Shown one piece after another: positions 52,966-61,708 of a DNA stretch of 64,000 bases (position 1 is its first letter; each line of letters opens with the position of its first letter). This stretch comes from Halomonas sp. LR3S48 (GTDB lineage: Bacteria > Pseudomonadota > Gammaproteobacteria > Pseudomonadales > Halomonadaceae). A program made the translations under genes and the position numbers. The notes beneath the pieces are model-generated. The model made no database searches, had not been told where the DNA came from, and saw nothing but the letters and a program-made list of their open reading frames with translations. Location: contig NZ_CP107009.1 in assembly GCF_025725665.1 (NCBI RefSeq), positions 2,542,001 to 2,606,000 of the forward strand, written 5' to 3'.

Positions 52966-54732
52966 TCAAAACCCCCAAACCAATGGGATCAACCCCACCG
53001 CGGTGATACCTACGATCAGGCTCAGCGGGGCGCCAAGCCTCAGATAATCAGTGAAGCGGTAACCACCGGGGCCCAGCACCATCAGGTTGGTCTGGTAGCC
53101 CAGCGGGGTCATGAAACTGGCCGAGGCGGCAAACATGATCGCGATGGCGAACGGCACGAAGTTCACGCCCAGTTGGTCGGCCACCGCCATGGCGATGGGA
53201 AACATCAAGACCGCAGCGGCATTGTTCGTAATCAGTTCGGTGAAGACCACCGTCATCAGGTACACCAGCGCCAGAGCCGCCCATGGGGCCAGGCCATCGA
53301 TCAGTAACAGCCAGTTGGCGATCTGCTGTGCGGCGCCGGTTTTCGTCATGGCGGCCCCCAAGGCGAAGGAAGCCGCTATCACGATCAGTACCGAGAGATC
53401 GACGTACCGGCGTGCCTTGCTCGCCGGCACACAGCGGGTCAACAGCATGGCGCCTCCGGCCAGCAAGGCCGCTTCCAATATGCTGAACATTCCACCGGCA
53501 GTAATGGCCACCATGGCCCCCAGGATCCCCAAGGCCACCGGTGCCTTGCGAAAATCCGGCGGTGTGGAGTCGTTCAGGCCGCTCACAAGAAGGAAATCCT
53601 TGCGGTAGCGATACTGGTCGACGAAGTCCTGGGCGGTTTCCAGCAGCAGGGTATCGCCTACCACGAGGCGCTTGTCGCCCAGCTTGCCCGGCAAACGTTT
53701 CCCGTTGCGAGAGATCGACAGGATGACCGCCTGGTAGCGGGAGCGAAAGCGAGACTCACGCACGGTTTGGTTCAGGCCCGCGAAGTCGGGGCCGATGACA
53801 GCTTCCACCAGGCAGCGGCGATGATGGGCGATATCCAGCTTTCGCACGTCACCGCCCGCCGGTCGCAGGCCGTGGATGCGGCGCAGTTCACGTGCGCATT
53901 CCGGCGCCCCGATGAACACCAGGATATCCCCCGCCAGCAGCTCGGTATCCGGGGGTACGGCTGTGAGCAACCGGCCATGGCGCTCGATATCGGCCAGGTA
54001 GCCATGGGTCAGGTGGCGCAAGCCGGCATCGGCGATGGTCTTGCCCACCAGCGGCCCCTTCTCTTCAACGATGACTTCGACGGCATACTCGCGGGCCTGC
54101 TCGAGCTGTTCGAGTACCCCCTGCCGATCCGGCAGCAGGCGGCTGGCGAAAAGATAGAGAAAAGTACCGCCGACCAGCACCAGCGGCACGCCGACCCAAG
54201 CCAGGGAGAACATGGAGAGGCTCATGTCTCGCTCGGTTTGCAACAGGCCGTTCACCACCAGGTTGGTGCTAGTACCAATCAGCGTGCACGTGCCGCCAAT
54301 TATGGCGGCGTAGCTCAGCGGCAGCAGCAACTTGGAAGGGGGCAGCTTCAGCCTCGCTGCCCACTCTTGAATAGCGGGAATGAACATTGCGACCACTGTC
54401 GTATTGTTCATGAAGGCGCTGAGCCCGGAGGCAGGCAACAGTACCCGCAGTTGGGCTTGCCGAAGCTTTGTCGGCTGGCCCAGCAGGCGATGCGCCACCC
54501 ACTGGATAGCTCCTGTCTCCTTGAGGCCGGCAGCGACGACATAGAGTACGGCAATGGTCATGACGCCGGGGTTCGAGAACCCTACCAGCGCATCGCCGGG
54601 GGAAAGAATGCCTGTCACCACAAGAAAGGCGAGAGCCGCCATGAGGATGACATCGGGCGCGATTCGGGTCAGGGCCAGGCAGGCCAGCACTGCCCCGATG
54701 ACACCCAATGTCATCAGTGCATCAATGGACAT
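52966..54732 (-). CDS. SLC13/DASS-type permease with RCK_C domains, probable sulfate transporter
   Basis: The ATG at 54732 gives 588 residues; no convincing ribosome binding site is visible for any nearby start. About 12 membrane helices form two halves, with SAFMNNTTVVAMFIPAI and FTELITNNAAAVLMFPIA, the paired N-N-T/N-N-A motifs of the DASS family. Two cytoplasmic TrkA_C (RCK_C) domains lie between them (about 200-370). Proteins of this kind include sulfate transporters. Its position next to cysQ, cysD and cysNC supports sulfate uptake for sulfation. Confidence 0.88.
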   Translation of the reverse strand: MSIDALMTLGVIGAVLACLALTRIAPDVILMAALAFLVVTGILSPGDALVGFSNPGVMTIAVLYVVAAGLKETGAIQWVAHRLLGQPTKLRQAQLRVLLPASGLSAFMNNTTVVAMFIPAIQEWAARLKLPPSKLLLPLSYAAIIGGTCTLIGTSTNLVVNGLLQTERDMSLSMFSLAWVGVPLVLVGGTFLYLFASRLLPDRQGVLEQLEQAREYAVEVIVEEKGPLVGKTIADAGLRHLTHGYLADIERHGRLLTAVPPDTELLAGDILVFIGAPECARELRRIHGLRPAGGDVRKLDIAHHRRCLVEAVIGPDFAGLNQTVRESRFRSRYQAVILSISRNGKRLPGKLGDKRLVVGDTLLLETAQDFVDQYRYRKDFLLVSGLNDSTPPDFRKAPVALGILGAMVAITAGGMFSILEAALLAGGAMLLTRCVPASKARRYVDLSVLIVIAASFALGAAMTKTGAAQQIANWLLLIDGLAPWAALALVYLMTVVFTELITNNAAAVLMFPIAMAVADQLGVNFVPFAIAIMFAASASFMTPLGYQTNLMVLGPGGYRFTDYLRLGAPLSLIVGITAVGLIPLVWGF

Positions 54733-54796
54733 CAAAAAATTAGCCAGCAAGTTGCGAATCGCCGGGTTCCGCCGACGATTCGCTTTCGATCAGGGC

Positions 54797-56119
54797 TTAT
54801 CGCCCAACGGAAAGATAAGTGAAGCCCTTGATTGCCATGCGCTTCGGCTCGAACATATTGCGCCCGTCGAAAATCAGCGGCTCGGCGAGCTGCTGCTTGA
54901 TCAGTTCGAAGTCCGGTGCACGGAAGCTCTGCCATTCGGTGAGGATCGCCAGGGCATCGGCGCCACGCAGGGTCGCCTCCTTGGTGCCACACAGCGAAAG
55001 GTCGTCGCGGTTGCCGTAGATTCGCTGGGCTTCTTCCATGGCTTCCGGATCATAGGCTTGAACCTTGGCGCCGGCTTTCCACAGCGCTTCCATCAGTACG
55101 CGGCTGGGGGCTTCGCGCATATCGTCGGTATTGGGCTTGAAAGCCAGGCCCCAGATGGCGAAGGTCTTGCCCGCCAGGTTGCCCTGATAGTGCGTGTACA
55201 TCTTCTGGAACAGAGTGGTTTTCTGTTCCTCATTGCGCGCTTCCACCGCCTTGAGCACCTTGGCGTCGAAGTCGATCTCCCCCGCAGTGCTAATCAGCGC
55301 CTGCACGTCCTTGGGAAAGCAGGAGCCGCCATAGCCCACGCCGGGGTAGATGAAGTGGTAGCCGATGCGTGGGTCGGAGCCGATGCCCTGGCGCACCATC
55401 TCGATATCCGCGCCCAGGCGTTCCGCCAGGTTGGCCATTTCGTTCATGAAGCTGATCTTGGTGGCCAGCATGCAGTTGGCGGCGTACTTGGTCAGCTCGG
55501 CGCTGCGTACGTCCATGACAATCATCTTGTCCTGCTGGCGGCTGAAGGGGGCGTAGAGCTCACGCAGCATGTCTTCGGCGATACGACTTTCGGTACCGAT
55601 GATAATGCGGTCGGGCCGCTGGCAATCGCTTACCGCGCTGCCTTCTTTCAGGAACTCGGGGTTTGAGACGACATCGAAGCGCAGGTCCTTGCGGCCGCGG
55701 GCCTCCAGCACGCCGTCCACCTTGGCGAACACCTTGTCGGCAGTGCCTACCGGCACGGTGGATTTGTTGATGATGACCTGGTCGCGCTCCATGTGCTGGG
55801 CGATGGTCTCGGCCACGGCCAGCACGTACCTGAGATCGGCACTGCCGTCCTCGTCCGGCGGGGTACCCACAGCAATGAACTGCATCTGGCCGTGCTTCAC
55901 GCCTTCGGCGGCATCGGTAGTGAACAGGAGCCGCCCGGCGGCGAAGTTCTCCTTCACCAGCGGTTCCAGCCCGGGCTCGTAGATGGGGATGTCGCCTTGC
56001 TTCAGGCGCTCCACCTTGTCGGCATCTACATCAACGCAAACCACGTGATGACCCACGTCAGCCAGCACGGCCCCCTGTACCAATCCCACATAGCCGGTTC
56101 CGAATACGGTAACGTTCAT
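54797..56119 (-). CDS. ugd: UDP-glucose 6-dehydrogenase
   Basis: The product is 440 residues. [100 protein letters not shown] (catalytic Cys) and [16 protein letters not shown] identify the UDP-glucose/GDP-mannose dehydrogenase family, UDP-glucose group. It makes UDP-glucuronate with NAD. The adjacent upstream genes include UDP-glucuronate 4-epimerase, so it supplies the uronic acids of the polymer. Confidence 0.95.
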   Translation of the reverse strand: MNVTVFGTGYVGLVQGAVLADVGHHVVCVDVDADKVERLKQGDIPIYEPGLEPLVKENFAAGRLLFTTDAAEGVKHGQMQFIAVGTPPDEDGSADLRYVLAVAETIAQHMERDQVIINKSTVPVGTADKVFAKVDGVLEARGRKDLRFDVVSNPEFLKEGSAVSDCQRPDRIIIGTESRIAEDMLRELYAPFSRQQDKMIVMDVRSAELTKYAANCMLATKISFMNEMANLAERLGADIEMVRQGIGSDPRIGYHFIYPGVGYGGSCFPKDVQALISTAGEIDFDAKVLKAVEARNEEQKTTLFQKMYTHYQGNLAGKTFAIWGLAFKPNTDDMREAPSRVLMEALWKAGAKVQAYDPEAMEEAQRIYGNRDDLSLCGTKEATLRGADALAILTEWQSFRAPDFELIKQQLAEPLIFDGRNMFEPKRMAIKGFTYLSVGR

Positions 56120-56189
56120 TGCCGTCCCTTTATGCAGTCACTTATCGCGGTTATTTCACCCGCCGGGGTTCGCCTGGGTATGCACATAC

Positions 56190-57692
56190 TCATGCCAACA
56201 CCTCGGCGGCGGCGCGTTTATTGGTATCGCTTGATGACGTGCCATCGCGCGCTGTGAAATCCTCACCGCCCAGGGTCACCCTAAGGGTATGCCCTGCCCT
56301 TTCGGCCCATTCCAGCAGCTTGGCCTTAAGCGCGGCCTGGGCGTGGTGGTCGCCGTGTACCAGGCGTACCTCGCGCGGCGGCTTACGCATGCGGAGCACG
56401 AAGTTGAGCAGGTCATGCTGGTCGGCGTGGGCCGAGTAGCCGCTGACGTTCTCCACCCAGGCGCGAATGTCGATGCGTTGGCCATCGAGCATTACCCAGC
56501 CACCCTTGGGGCCGAAGCGCTGGATATCCCGCCCCGGTGTGCCAGCAGCCTGGTAGCCGGTGAACAATACGCAGTGACGTTCGTCGCCAAGCATGCGCTT
56601 GAGGTAGTTCACTACTCTGCCGCCGCTGACCATGCCACTGGCGGCAATCACCACCGCCGGGCGTCCGCTCTCGGCCAGGTATGCCACGGTGCGTTCGTGG
56701 GCGGCGTGGTCATCGACGGTATACAGGTTCTCGAAGCTGAGCGGATGGCGGCCGCTGCGTAGCGCCTTGTGCGCTTCGGTATCCCACCACGGCTTGAGTT
56801 CGCGGTACACCTCGGTGAAGCGTGCGGCCAGCGGCGAGTCGACGATGATCTCGAGCTCACGCCATCGCTCGCTGCGGCCGTTGTATATCAGCCCTTCCAG
56901 TTCGTAGAGCAGCTCCTGGGTGCGGCCCACGCTGAAGGCGGGAATCACCACGGTGCCTTCGTTCTCCAGTGCTCTGTCGATTGCTGCTTTCAGCCGGTCG
57001 CGGCGATGCAGGCGATCTTCATGCAGCCGGTCGCCGTAGGTGCTTTCCAGCACCAGTACGTCGGCGCGGTACGGCGGCTTTGGCGCGGGCAGCAGCGGCG
57101 CGTGGGGCGCGCCCAAGTCGCCGGAGAAAACAGTACGTTGGCTGTTCCCGCTGGCCTTGTCCTGGGTGTCCACTTCCACATAGGCAGAACCGAGGATATG
57201 CCCGGCGCGCTGCAGCTTGACGCGAATGCGGTGGCGCTCGTCGTCGAGTGCGGTGTACCAGCGCTGGTAGTCCAGCGCCACCAGGCGCCCCTGCACTTCG
57301 GCCAGGAAGCGTTCGATCAGGGCGCGATCACGGGTAAAACCGATCTTGAGGGCATCTTCGATCACCAGCGGCAGTAGCCGGGCCGAGGGCACCGAGCAGA
57401 GAATCGGCCCCTGATAGCCTGCTGCCAGCAGGTAGGGCAGCCGGCCGATGTGATCGATGTGAACATGGGTGACCACGAGCGCCAGCACATCTTCCACTGG
57501 AAAGCGCACGGTATGCTGCTCGAGACTGTCCAGGTGATCGGCATCCTGGCCCTGGAACAGCCCGCAGTCGATCAGTAGTGCGCGATCTGCGGCGACCTGC
57601 AGACGATGGCAGCTGCCGGTAACGCCGGCGGCACCCCCGTGGTGAAGGATCTGTGGATAGTCTTCCATGTCAGGCCGCCCGAGTCTTGTCAT
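56190..57692 (-). CDS. MBL-fold beta-CASP hydrolase (RNA-processing exonuclease-like)
   Basis: The ATG at 57692 gives 500 residues; GTG 57695 and ATG 57668 are alternatives. VVTHVHIDHIGRLPYL is the H-x-H-x-D-H zinc motif. FSGDLGAPHAPLLP, LVLESTYGDRLHE and the beta-CASP segments VVIPAFSVGRTQELLYELE and VIAASGMVSGGRVVNYL follow, with GYSAHADQHDLLNFV near the end. Relatives are the CPSF/RNase J-like YsH1-type nucleases. It lies between ugd and the UDP-glucuronate 4-epimerase gene, an odd partner for sugar enzymes; a role in mRNA turnover is presumed by family only. Confidence 0.88.
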   Translation of the reverse strand: MTRLGRPDMEDYPQILHHGGAAGVTGSCHRLQVAADRALLIDCGLFQGQDADHLDSLEQHTVRFPVEDVLALVVTHVHIDHIGRLPYLLAAGYQGPILCSVPSARLLPLVIEDALKIGFTRDRALIERFLAEVQGRLVALDYQRWYTALDDERHRIRVKLQRAGHILGSAYVEVDTQDKASGNSQRTVFSGDLGAPHAPLLPAPKPPYRADVLVLESTYGDRLHEDRLHRRDRLKAAIDRALENEGTVVIPAFSVGRTQELLYELEGLIYNGRSERWRELEIIVDSPLAARFTEVYRELKPWWDTEAHKALRSGRHPLSFENLYTVDDHAAHERTVAYLAESGRPAVVIAASGMVSGGRVVNYLKRMLGDERHCVLFTGYQAAGTPGRDIQRFGPKGGWVMLDGQRIDIRAWVENVSGYSAHADQHDLLNFVLRMRKPPREVRLVHGDHHAQAALKAKLLEWAERAGHTLRVTLGGEDFTARDGTSSSDTNKRAAAEVLA

Positions 57693-57707
57693 CACAGTGT
57701 CTCGTGC

Positions 57708-58715
57708 TCAAATCCGGTAGAAACCGCGATACCACTCGACGAAGCGATGCACGCCCTCCTCTACATGCACCTTGGGCCGGTAGCCGGTGGCCTGCAGTAA
57801 TGCCTCGGTATCTGCCCAGGTGCGCGGCACGTCGCCGGGTTGCATGGGCAAGTAGTTACAGATCGCCTCGCGCCCGGTTGCAGCCTCCAGCGCTCGGATG
57901 AAGGCCATCAGCGAGACCGGGGCCCCATAACCGATGTTGTATAGCGAGTAAGGGGCAGTGCTTTGATCCGGCCGGGCGGTGGCTGCGGGCAGGTCGGGAT
58001 TGGGCTGGGGTATCACGTCGAGAATACGCACAATGCCTTCGACGATGTCGTCGATATAGGTGAAGTCGCGCGACATGTCGCCGTGGTTGTACACTTGGAT
58101 CGGCTGGCCTTCGAACATCGCCTTGACGAACTTGAAGATCGCCATATCGGGCCGGCCCCAGGGGCCGTAGACGGTGAAGAAGCGTAGCCCCGTCATCGGT
58201 ACGCCGTAGAGGTGGGCGTAGGTATGGCTCATCAGCTCGTTGGCCTTCTTGGTAGCCGCGTAGAGACTGACAGGATGATCCACGCTGTCGCCGGTATCGA
58301 ATGGGGTCTTGGCGTTCATGCCATACACCGAACTCGATGAGGCGTACACCAGGTGCCCAACCTTGTGCTGCCGGCACCCCTCCAGCACGTTGAGATGGCC
58401 GATCAGGTTGGAGTCGGCGTAGACGTGGGGGTTGTCCAGCGAGTAGCGCACCCCGGCCTGGGCGGCCAGGTGAATCACACGGTCGAACTCGTTTTCGCGG
58501 AACAGCGCGGCCATGGCCTCGCGGTCGCCCAAGTCCATATGGATGAAGCGAATGTCATGGCACTCGGCCAGATCGTGAAGACGCGCCTGCTTGAGCGAGA
58601 CGTCGTAGTAGGTATTGAGGTTGTCAATACCGACGATCTCATGGCCTTCACCACTCAAGCGCTTGGCCACCGCGTGGCCGATAAACCCAGCGATACCGGT
58701 AATAAGCAGTTTCAC
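57708..58715 (-). CDS. UDP-glucuronate 4-epimerase (NAD-dependent epimerase)
   Basis: The product is 335 residues. LLITGIAGFIGHAVAKRL binds NAD, HLAAQAGVRYSLDNPHVYADSNLIGHLNVLE, YASSSSVYGMNAKTPF, the catalytic YAATKKANELMSHTYAHLYG and FTVYGPWGRPDMAIFKF are the hallmarks of the LspL/CapI-type UDP-glucuronate 4-epimerase group. It converts UDP-GlcA to UDP-GalA. First gene of the long leftward operon, about 190 bases from the predicted promoter and ops element. Confidence 0.93.
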   Translation of the reverse strand: MKLLITGIAGFIGHAVAKRLSGEGHEIVGIDNLNTYYDVSLKQARLHDLAECHDIRFIHMDLGDREAMAALFRENEFDRVIHLAAQAGVRYSLDNPHVYADSNLIGHLNVLEGCRQHKVGHLVYASSSSVYGMNAKTPFDTGDSVDHPVSLYAATKKANELMSHTYAHLYGVPMTGLRFFTVYGPWGRPDMAIFKFVKAMFEGQPIQVYNHGDMSRDFTYIDDIVEGIVRILDVIPQPNPDLPAATARPDQSTAPYSLYNIGYGAPVSLMAFIRALEAATGREAICNYLPMQPGDVPRTWADTEALLQATGYRPKVHVEEGVHRFVEWYRGFYRI

Positions 58716-58853
58716 ATTGAGCCTACGCTTCTCTTCGCAACGTATCGTTACACAAAAGGCGTGTTTCGCTACCCATCTTAACTGAAGCGCCGTGCGCCGC
58801 GAGATGATTCATCTCATATCGTGGGTATGGTTCTGCCGAGCACGCCTTTCAGA

Positions 58854-58865
58854 CACGCTACCGCC
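58854..58865 (-). promoter_or_regulatory. ops element (RfaH/JUMPstart-type antitermination site)
   Basis: On the minus strand the bases read GGCGGTAGCGTG, an exact match to the operon polarity suppressor element that recruits RfaH to paused RNA polymerase. It lies about 50 bases after the predicted start of transcription and before the first gene, the expected position. Confidence 0.8.
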
Positions 58866-58884
58866 CGGGGATTGTTCCGGGCGG
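58861..58884 (-). promoter_or_regulatory. Hairpin overlapping the 5' part of the ops element
   Basis: CCGCCCGG and its exact complement pair around an 8-base loop. The stem's downstream arm overlaps the GGCGG of ops, so RNA folding here may influence the pause or read-out. Confidence 0.6.
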
Positions 58885-58924
58885 TTCCCTGGCCCTGTTG
58901 CGAAGCGGGCGAGCGGGACGGAAC

Positions 58925-58953
58925 ATATTGAGAATGCGCACGGCGAACCTCAA
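58925..58953 (-). promoter_or_regulatory. Candidate sigma-70 promoter for the polysaccharide operon
   Basis: On the minus strand TTGAGG (58953-58948) and CAATAT (58930-58925) are separated by exactly 17 bases. It would start transcription near 58918, upstream of the ops element. The match is moderate and not unique. Confidence 0.4.
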
Positions 58954-59187
58954 GCAAGGTTCAACCCTTGGCGCCACTGCTCACGGTCCGTCGCCGAGCT
59001 GAGGCTCGACTGCCCTTCCCTGCCGGTATCGTTATTTGAATGACGCAATTCTACGGCACTGTGGCGCGATGCTCTACCGTGTAGTGCAGGCAAATAATTC
59101 TGCACCTTCAAATGGTTGTTTCGCTTCTTACGAAACTATGACAGCGCATAGCACTGTTTACTGAGACGCGCTCTCAGCAACGCTTGA

Positions 59188-59658
59188 TCAACGGCAACGC
59201 CATACGGCCAGACGATGGATGAGGGCACACAGGATCAAGCCGGCAGCAAGCCAGCCGAGGCCGACCACCAGTGATGTGAACCCATCGGGTACGGTATGCG
59301 GTGGGCGAAAGCTCATGCCGTGCTCGACAAGGCGCGCCACGAGATAGCTAGGTGCCACCACCAGCGCCAGCGCGGTGCTGGAATGCCATTCGGCAAGGCG
59401 CCGAGTGATGCGCCAGGGCTCGCTGGACGGCTTGGCAACGGCCTGGGCCTTGCTCTTGGAGCTTGTATTCGAACTGCGGGTGCCTTTGGCAGCCTGCGCC
59501 TGACGCGTTGCACCGCTGCGCCTGGCGGGCTTGCGCTTGGCCTTGCCGCTACCGCCCGGCAGGCCACCGGCCATCCAGCGCAACAAGCGAGAAAGGGCCC
59601 AGCCGAGCGTGAACAGTACGGACAGCACCAGGCTGCCCATTACCAGGAAATAGGTCAT
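59188..59658 (-). CDS. Hypothetical membrane protein with basic linker
   Basis: The product is 156 residues. It has an N-terminal membrane helix (about 2-22), a long Lys/Arg/Ala/Ser-rich linker (KAKRKPARRSG through SSNTSSKSKAQAV) and two C-terminal hydrophobic segments (about 95-110 and 130-150). The pattern suggests an inner-membrane protein with a cytoplasmic nucleic-acid- or envelope-interacting loop, but I recognise no family. 24 bases downstream of the next gene, so possibly co-transcribed. Confidence 0.6.
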   Translation of the reverse strand: MTYFLVMGSLVLSVLFTLGWALSRLLRWMAGGLPGGSGKAKRKPARRSGATRQAQAAKGTRSSNTSSKSKAQAVAKPSSEPWRITRRLAEWHSSTALALVVAPSYLVARLVEHGMSFRPPHTVPDGFTSLVVGLGWLAAGLILCALIHRLAVWRCR

Positions 59659-59682
59659 CGGCGCAGACAGGTCATGGGTAAA

Positions 59683-59979
59683 TCAGGCAATACGCCCTAG
59701 CATCTGCAGGGTGCGGAGCAGCAAGGCCACGCTCTCCCTGGGCTGGGCGTATTCGCTCATCAGGGACTGGAGCCGCGTTTCGAACGCCTGCTGACGCAGC
59801 TGCTGCTCTTCCTCCTCCATCTCCGCCAGGCTACGCACAGGCGGCCCGGTAGGAATATCGAGGCGTGAATTGGGCTTTTCCAGCTCGCGTAGCGCCTGGG
59901 CGAAGGCATCATCGAGCTCACGAAACTTGCGCAGTTTTTCGCGCTCGTCCATGGAACGGTTGGGTTTCTGGTTTCTCAT
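59683..59979 (-). CDS. Hypothetical charged helical protein
   Basis: The ATG at 59979 (after GGATAC) gives 98 residues; earlier in-frame codons look non-coding. MRNQKPNRSMDEREKLRKFRELDDAFAQALREL is highly charged, followed by a Pro-containing linker and EMEEEEQQLRQQAFETRLQSLMSEYAQ, probably a coiled coil or helix bundle. No membrane helix or signal. Function unknown. Confidence 0.6.
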   Translation of the reverse strand: MRNQKPNRSMDEREKLRKFRELDDAFAQALRELEKPNSRLDIPTGPPVRSLAEMEEEEQQLRQQAFETRLQSLMSEYAQPRESVALLLRTLQMLGRIA

Positions 59980-60332
59980 TTGTATCCGTAATTGCTCAAG
60001 TACCTGGCGGCACTCGATGGTGACCGGCCCGAGTATACCGCCAAACCGTGTGGTAGCGAAGGCAGGCCCTTGCGCTACCCTGAAAGACACATGGGCTAGC
60101 GAACAAGGAGCATCGTATCGACCTAGGCTACAATTATGCACAAACGGTCAAACATGCTAACCAAACTTGCCTTTGCCTCCTGCTAAAGCGCATAAAGAGA
60201 TGCATAAAAACCATAAAAACCAGAGGCGATATGCCTGCCTAGCATTGCATTGCCTGGGCATCATTGAGGCCGCCAGCGTTGATATGGATGCAGCAACCTT
60301 CATTTTGCTGCGGGATCGAGCAAGGGACAGTT
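59980..60332. other. Divergent intergenic region
   Basis: The 353 bases between the charged helical protein and the AraC regulator hold no gene. An AT-rich stretch with repeated CATAAA/ACCATAAAAACC words at 60188-60222 may include the regulator's promoter. AAGGGA before 60333 is its ribosome binding site. Confidence 0.5.
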
Positions 60333-61154
60333 ATGTTTAACGAGATGATGCGGGCGGAGATCTGGCTGCAGGAGCACTTGGATAGCCAGCAGGGAATAGA
60401 AGACCTCGCCAGCCGACTCGGTTATTCGACCTCACAGGTCCGGCGCAGGTTCAAGCAGTGCTTCGGTCTGTCCCCTAGCGCTTATCGCGACACCCTGCGA
60501 CTGGAGAAGGCAGCACGCCTGCTGGCGTTCACCCCTTTCTCCATCCAGACTATTGCGACCCGGTGTGGCTATCGGAACCATTCCGCCTTCAGCCGCGCTT
60601 TCCAACGATACCACAATAAAACGCCACGCCAATACCGTCAGGCGTTACGATTGAAACTTCACCATAACCCCTACTGCCAAGGCCATGGCGGCGACCCGCC
60701 TCGATACACGATCTGCAAGGCACCTTCACGGCACGCCCTGGTAACGCGCCTGTACCGCAAGGAGCATAGCCACCCTCTCGAAGTGCTTCGCAAATGGACC
60801 CATCATGCCAAAGGAGTGGAGAGCCTTCCGGATCGCCTGCGGCAAGGTCAAACCATCGCCTTGATGCACAATATTCCACTGCCCAGCGATGTGGAACGTA
60901 TCGATGTCGGCCCGATCGTCAATGGCAACGAGGCCCCGGGAATCGCCATCCCCGCGTCGTTTCGCCTGCTGAAACTGCCAGCCCAGCAGCACGCGTGCGT
61001 GGAATTGGAATCGCTGGAAGATATACCTGACGTCATTCAGTATCTGGTTTGCGAAGGCCTTCCGAAACAGAGGCTTCACGCCAGTGGCGAAGCCGTTCAG
61101 GTGGAATGGGACGAGAATGGCGTCCTTGTCAGGCTTCCTGTTCAGCAGGCTTGA
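60333..61154 (+). CDS. AraC family regulator with C-terminal effector-binding domain
   Basis: The ATG at 60333 follows AAGGGA and gives 273 residues; an open frame extends 23 codons upstream. Unusually for the family, the two helix-turn-helix motifs are at the N-terminus (IEDLASRLGYSTSQVRRRFKQCFGLSPSAYRD and IQTIATRCGYRNHSAFSRAFQRYHNKTPRQYR). The C-terminal part (about 125-273) resembles a GyrI-like ligand domain (YTICKAPSRHALVTRLY, IAIPASFRLLKLPAQQHACVEL). This is the Rob/SoxS-plus-GyrI architecture. Target genes and ligand are unknown. Confidence 0.88.
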   Translation: MFNEMMRAEIWLQEHLDSQQGIEDLASRLGYSTSQVRRRFKQCFGLSPSAYRDTLRLEKAARLLAFTPFSIQTIATRCGYRNHSAFSRAFQRYHNKTPRQYRQALRLKLHHNPYCQGHGGDPPRYTICKAPSRHALVTRLYRKEHSHPLEVLRKWTHHAKGVESLPDRLRQGQTIALMHNIPLPSDVERIDVGPIVNGNEAPGIAIPASFRLLKLPAQQHACVELESLEDIPDVIQYLVCEGLPKQRLHASGEAVQVEWDENGVLVRLPVQQA

Positions 61155-61166
61155 TGGCTCCTGCTA

Positions 61167-61195
61167 GAGGGCGCGCGCAATCGGCGCGCGCCCTC
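61167..61195 (+). terminator. Hairpin downstream of the AraC-type gene
   Basis: A 12-base-pair GC stem (GAGGGCGCGCGC with its complement) around a 5-base loop is followed by TTCTCGCTC. It probably terminates the regulator transcript; the T-run is weak. Confidence 0.6.
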
Positions 61196-61215
61196 TTCTC
61201 GCTCAAGCCCCATTG

Positions 61216-61255
61216 TTCGAACTCACCACAATTCGAACTCACCACAATTCGAACT
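61216..61255. repeat. Short tandem repeat, 16-bp unit
   Basis: The unit TTCGAACTCACCACAA occurs at 61216 and 61232 and a partial third copy starts at 61248. It lies between the AraC-type terminator and the mvaT stop. Function unknown. Confidence 0.6.
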
Positions 61256-61327
61256 TATCGCTCGAATTCACCGAGAGCCCTTCGCTAGAACTCTTCGGCC
61301 CGTAGCGAGTCGTTCGGGGCTCGTTGA

Positions 61328-61708
61328 TCAGGACTCGACGCGAACCAGCCAGCCTTCCACTGTGTCGGAGCCGAACTCGTCCTTCCACGCCTTGAGCGTC
61401 TTCTGGTTACCGCCGCGGGTTTCCACCACTTCGCCGGTCTTCGGATTCTTGTAGATCTTCAGCTTGCGCTTGCGGCGCCCGGCACCGGAGGCAGTTGCCG
61501 CCTTGGCCGGCGCGGATTTTCCGCCTTGTGGCTCGAGCAGGCCGATTACGTCGGCGGAGCTCTTGTTGAACTCACGCATCAGTGCTTCGAGCTTGTCCTT
61601 GAATTGCAGTTCGGCCTTCAGGCGATCATCGTTCTGCAGCCGCTCCATTTCAGCCTGAAGCTGCTTGAGCTGCTGTTCTTTCTGCATGAATTCGCTGAGA
61701 AGAGACAT
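61328..61708 (-). CDS. MvaT/MvaU family H-NS-like histone protein
   Basis: The ATG at 61708 follows AAGGA by 8 bases and gives 126 residues. The N-terminal coiled-coil oligomerisation part (MSLLSEFMQKEQQLKQLQAEMERLQND) and ELQFKDKLEALMREFNKSSADVIGLLEPQ match MvaT of Pseudomonas. The C-terminal DNA-binding domain has RKRKLKIYKNPKTGEVVETRGGNQKTLKAWKDEFGSDTVEGW, with the AT-pincer R-G-G-N segment. It is a nucleoid protein that silences AT-rich DNA, and so may silence the AT-rich polysaccharide core nearby. A good promoter lies upstream. Confidence 0.93.
   Translation of the reverse strand: MSLLSEFMQKEQQLKQLQAEMERLQNDDRLKAELQFKDKLEALMREFNKSSADVIGLLEPQGGKSAPAKAATASGAGRRKRKLKIYKNPKTGEVVETRGGNQKTLKAWKDEFGSDTVEGWLVRVES

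Larger units (their letters stand above)
58716..59187. promoter_or_regulatory. Leader and promoter region of the polysaccharide operon
   Basis: These 472 bases have no credible gene. They hold a leftward promoter candidate (58925-58953), a hairpin and exact ops element (58854-58884) and a leader of about 140 bases before the first gene. The right end abuts the 59188 gene's stop codon. No riboswitch was recognised. Confidence 0.65.

Noticed and set aside
53767..54822. 351-codon rightward frame opposite the SLC13-type permease
   Set aside because: Product lacks any family motif and overlaps a clear membrane protein.
58716..58800. Riboswitch in the polysaccharide leader
   Set aside because: Only the ops element and simple hairpins are visible; no conserved riboswitch core was recognised.
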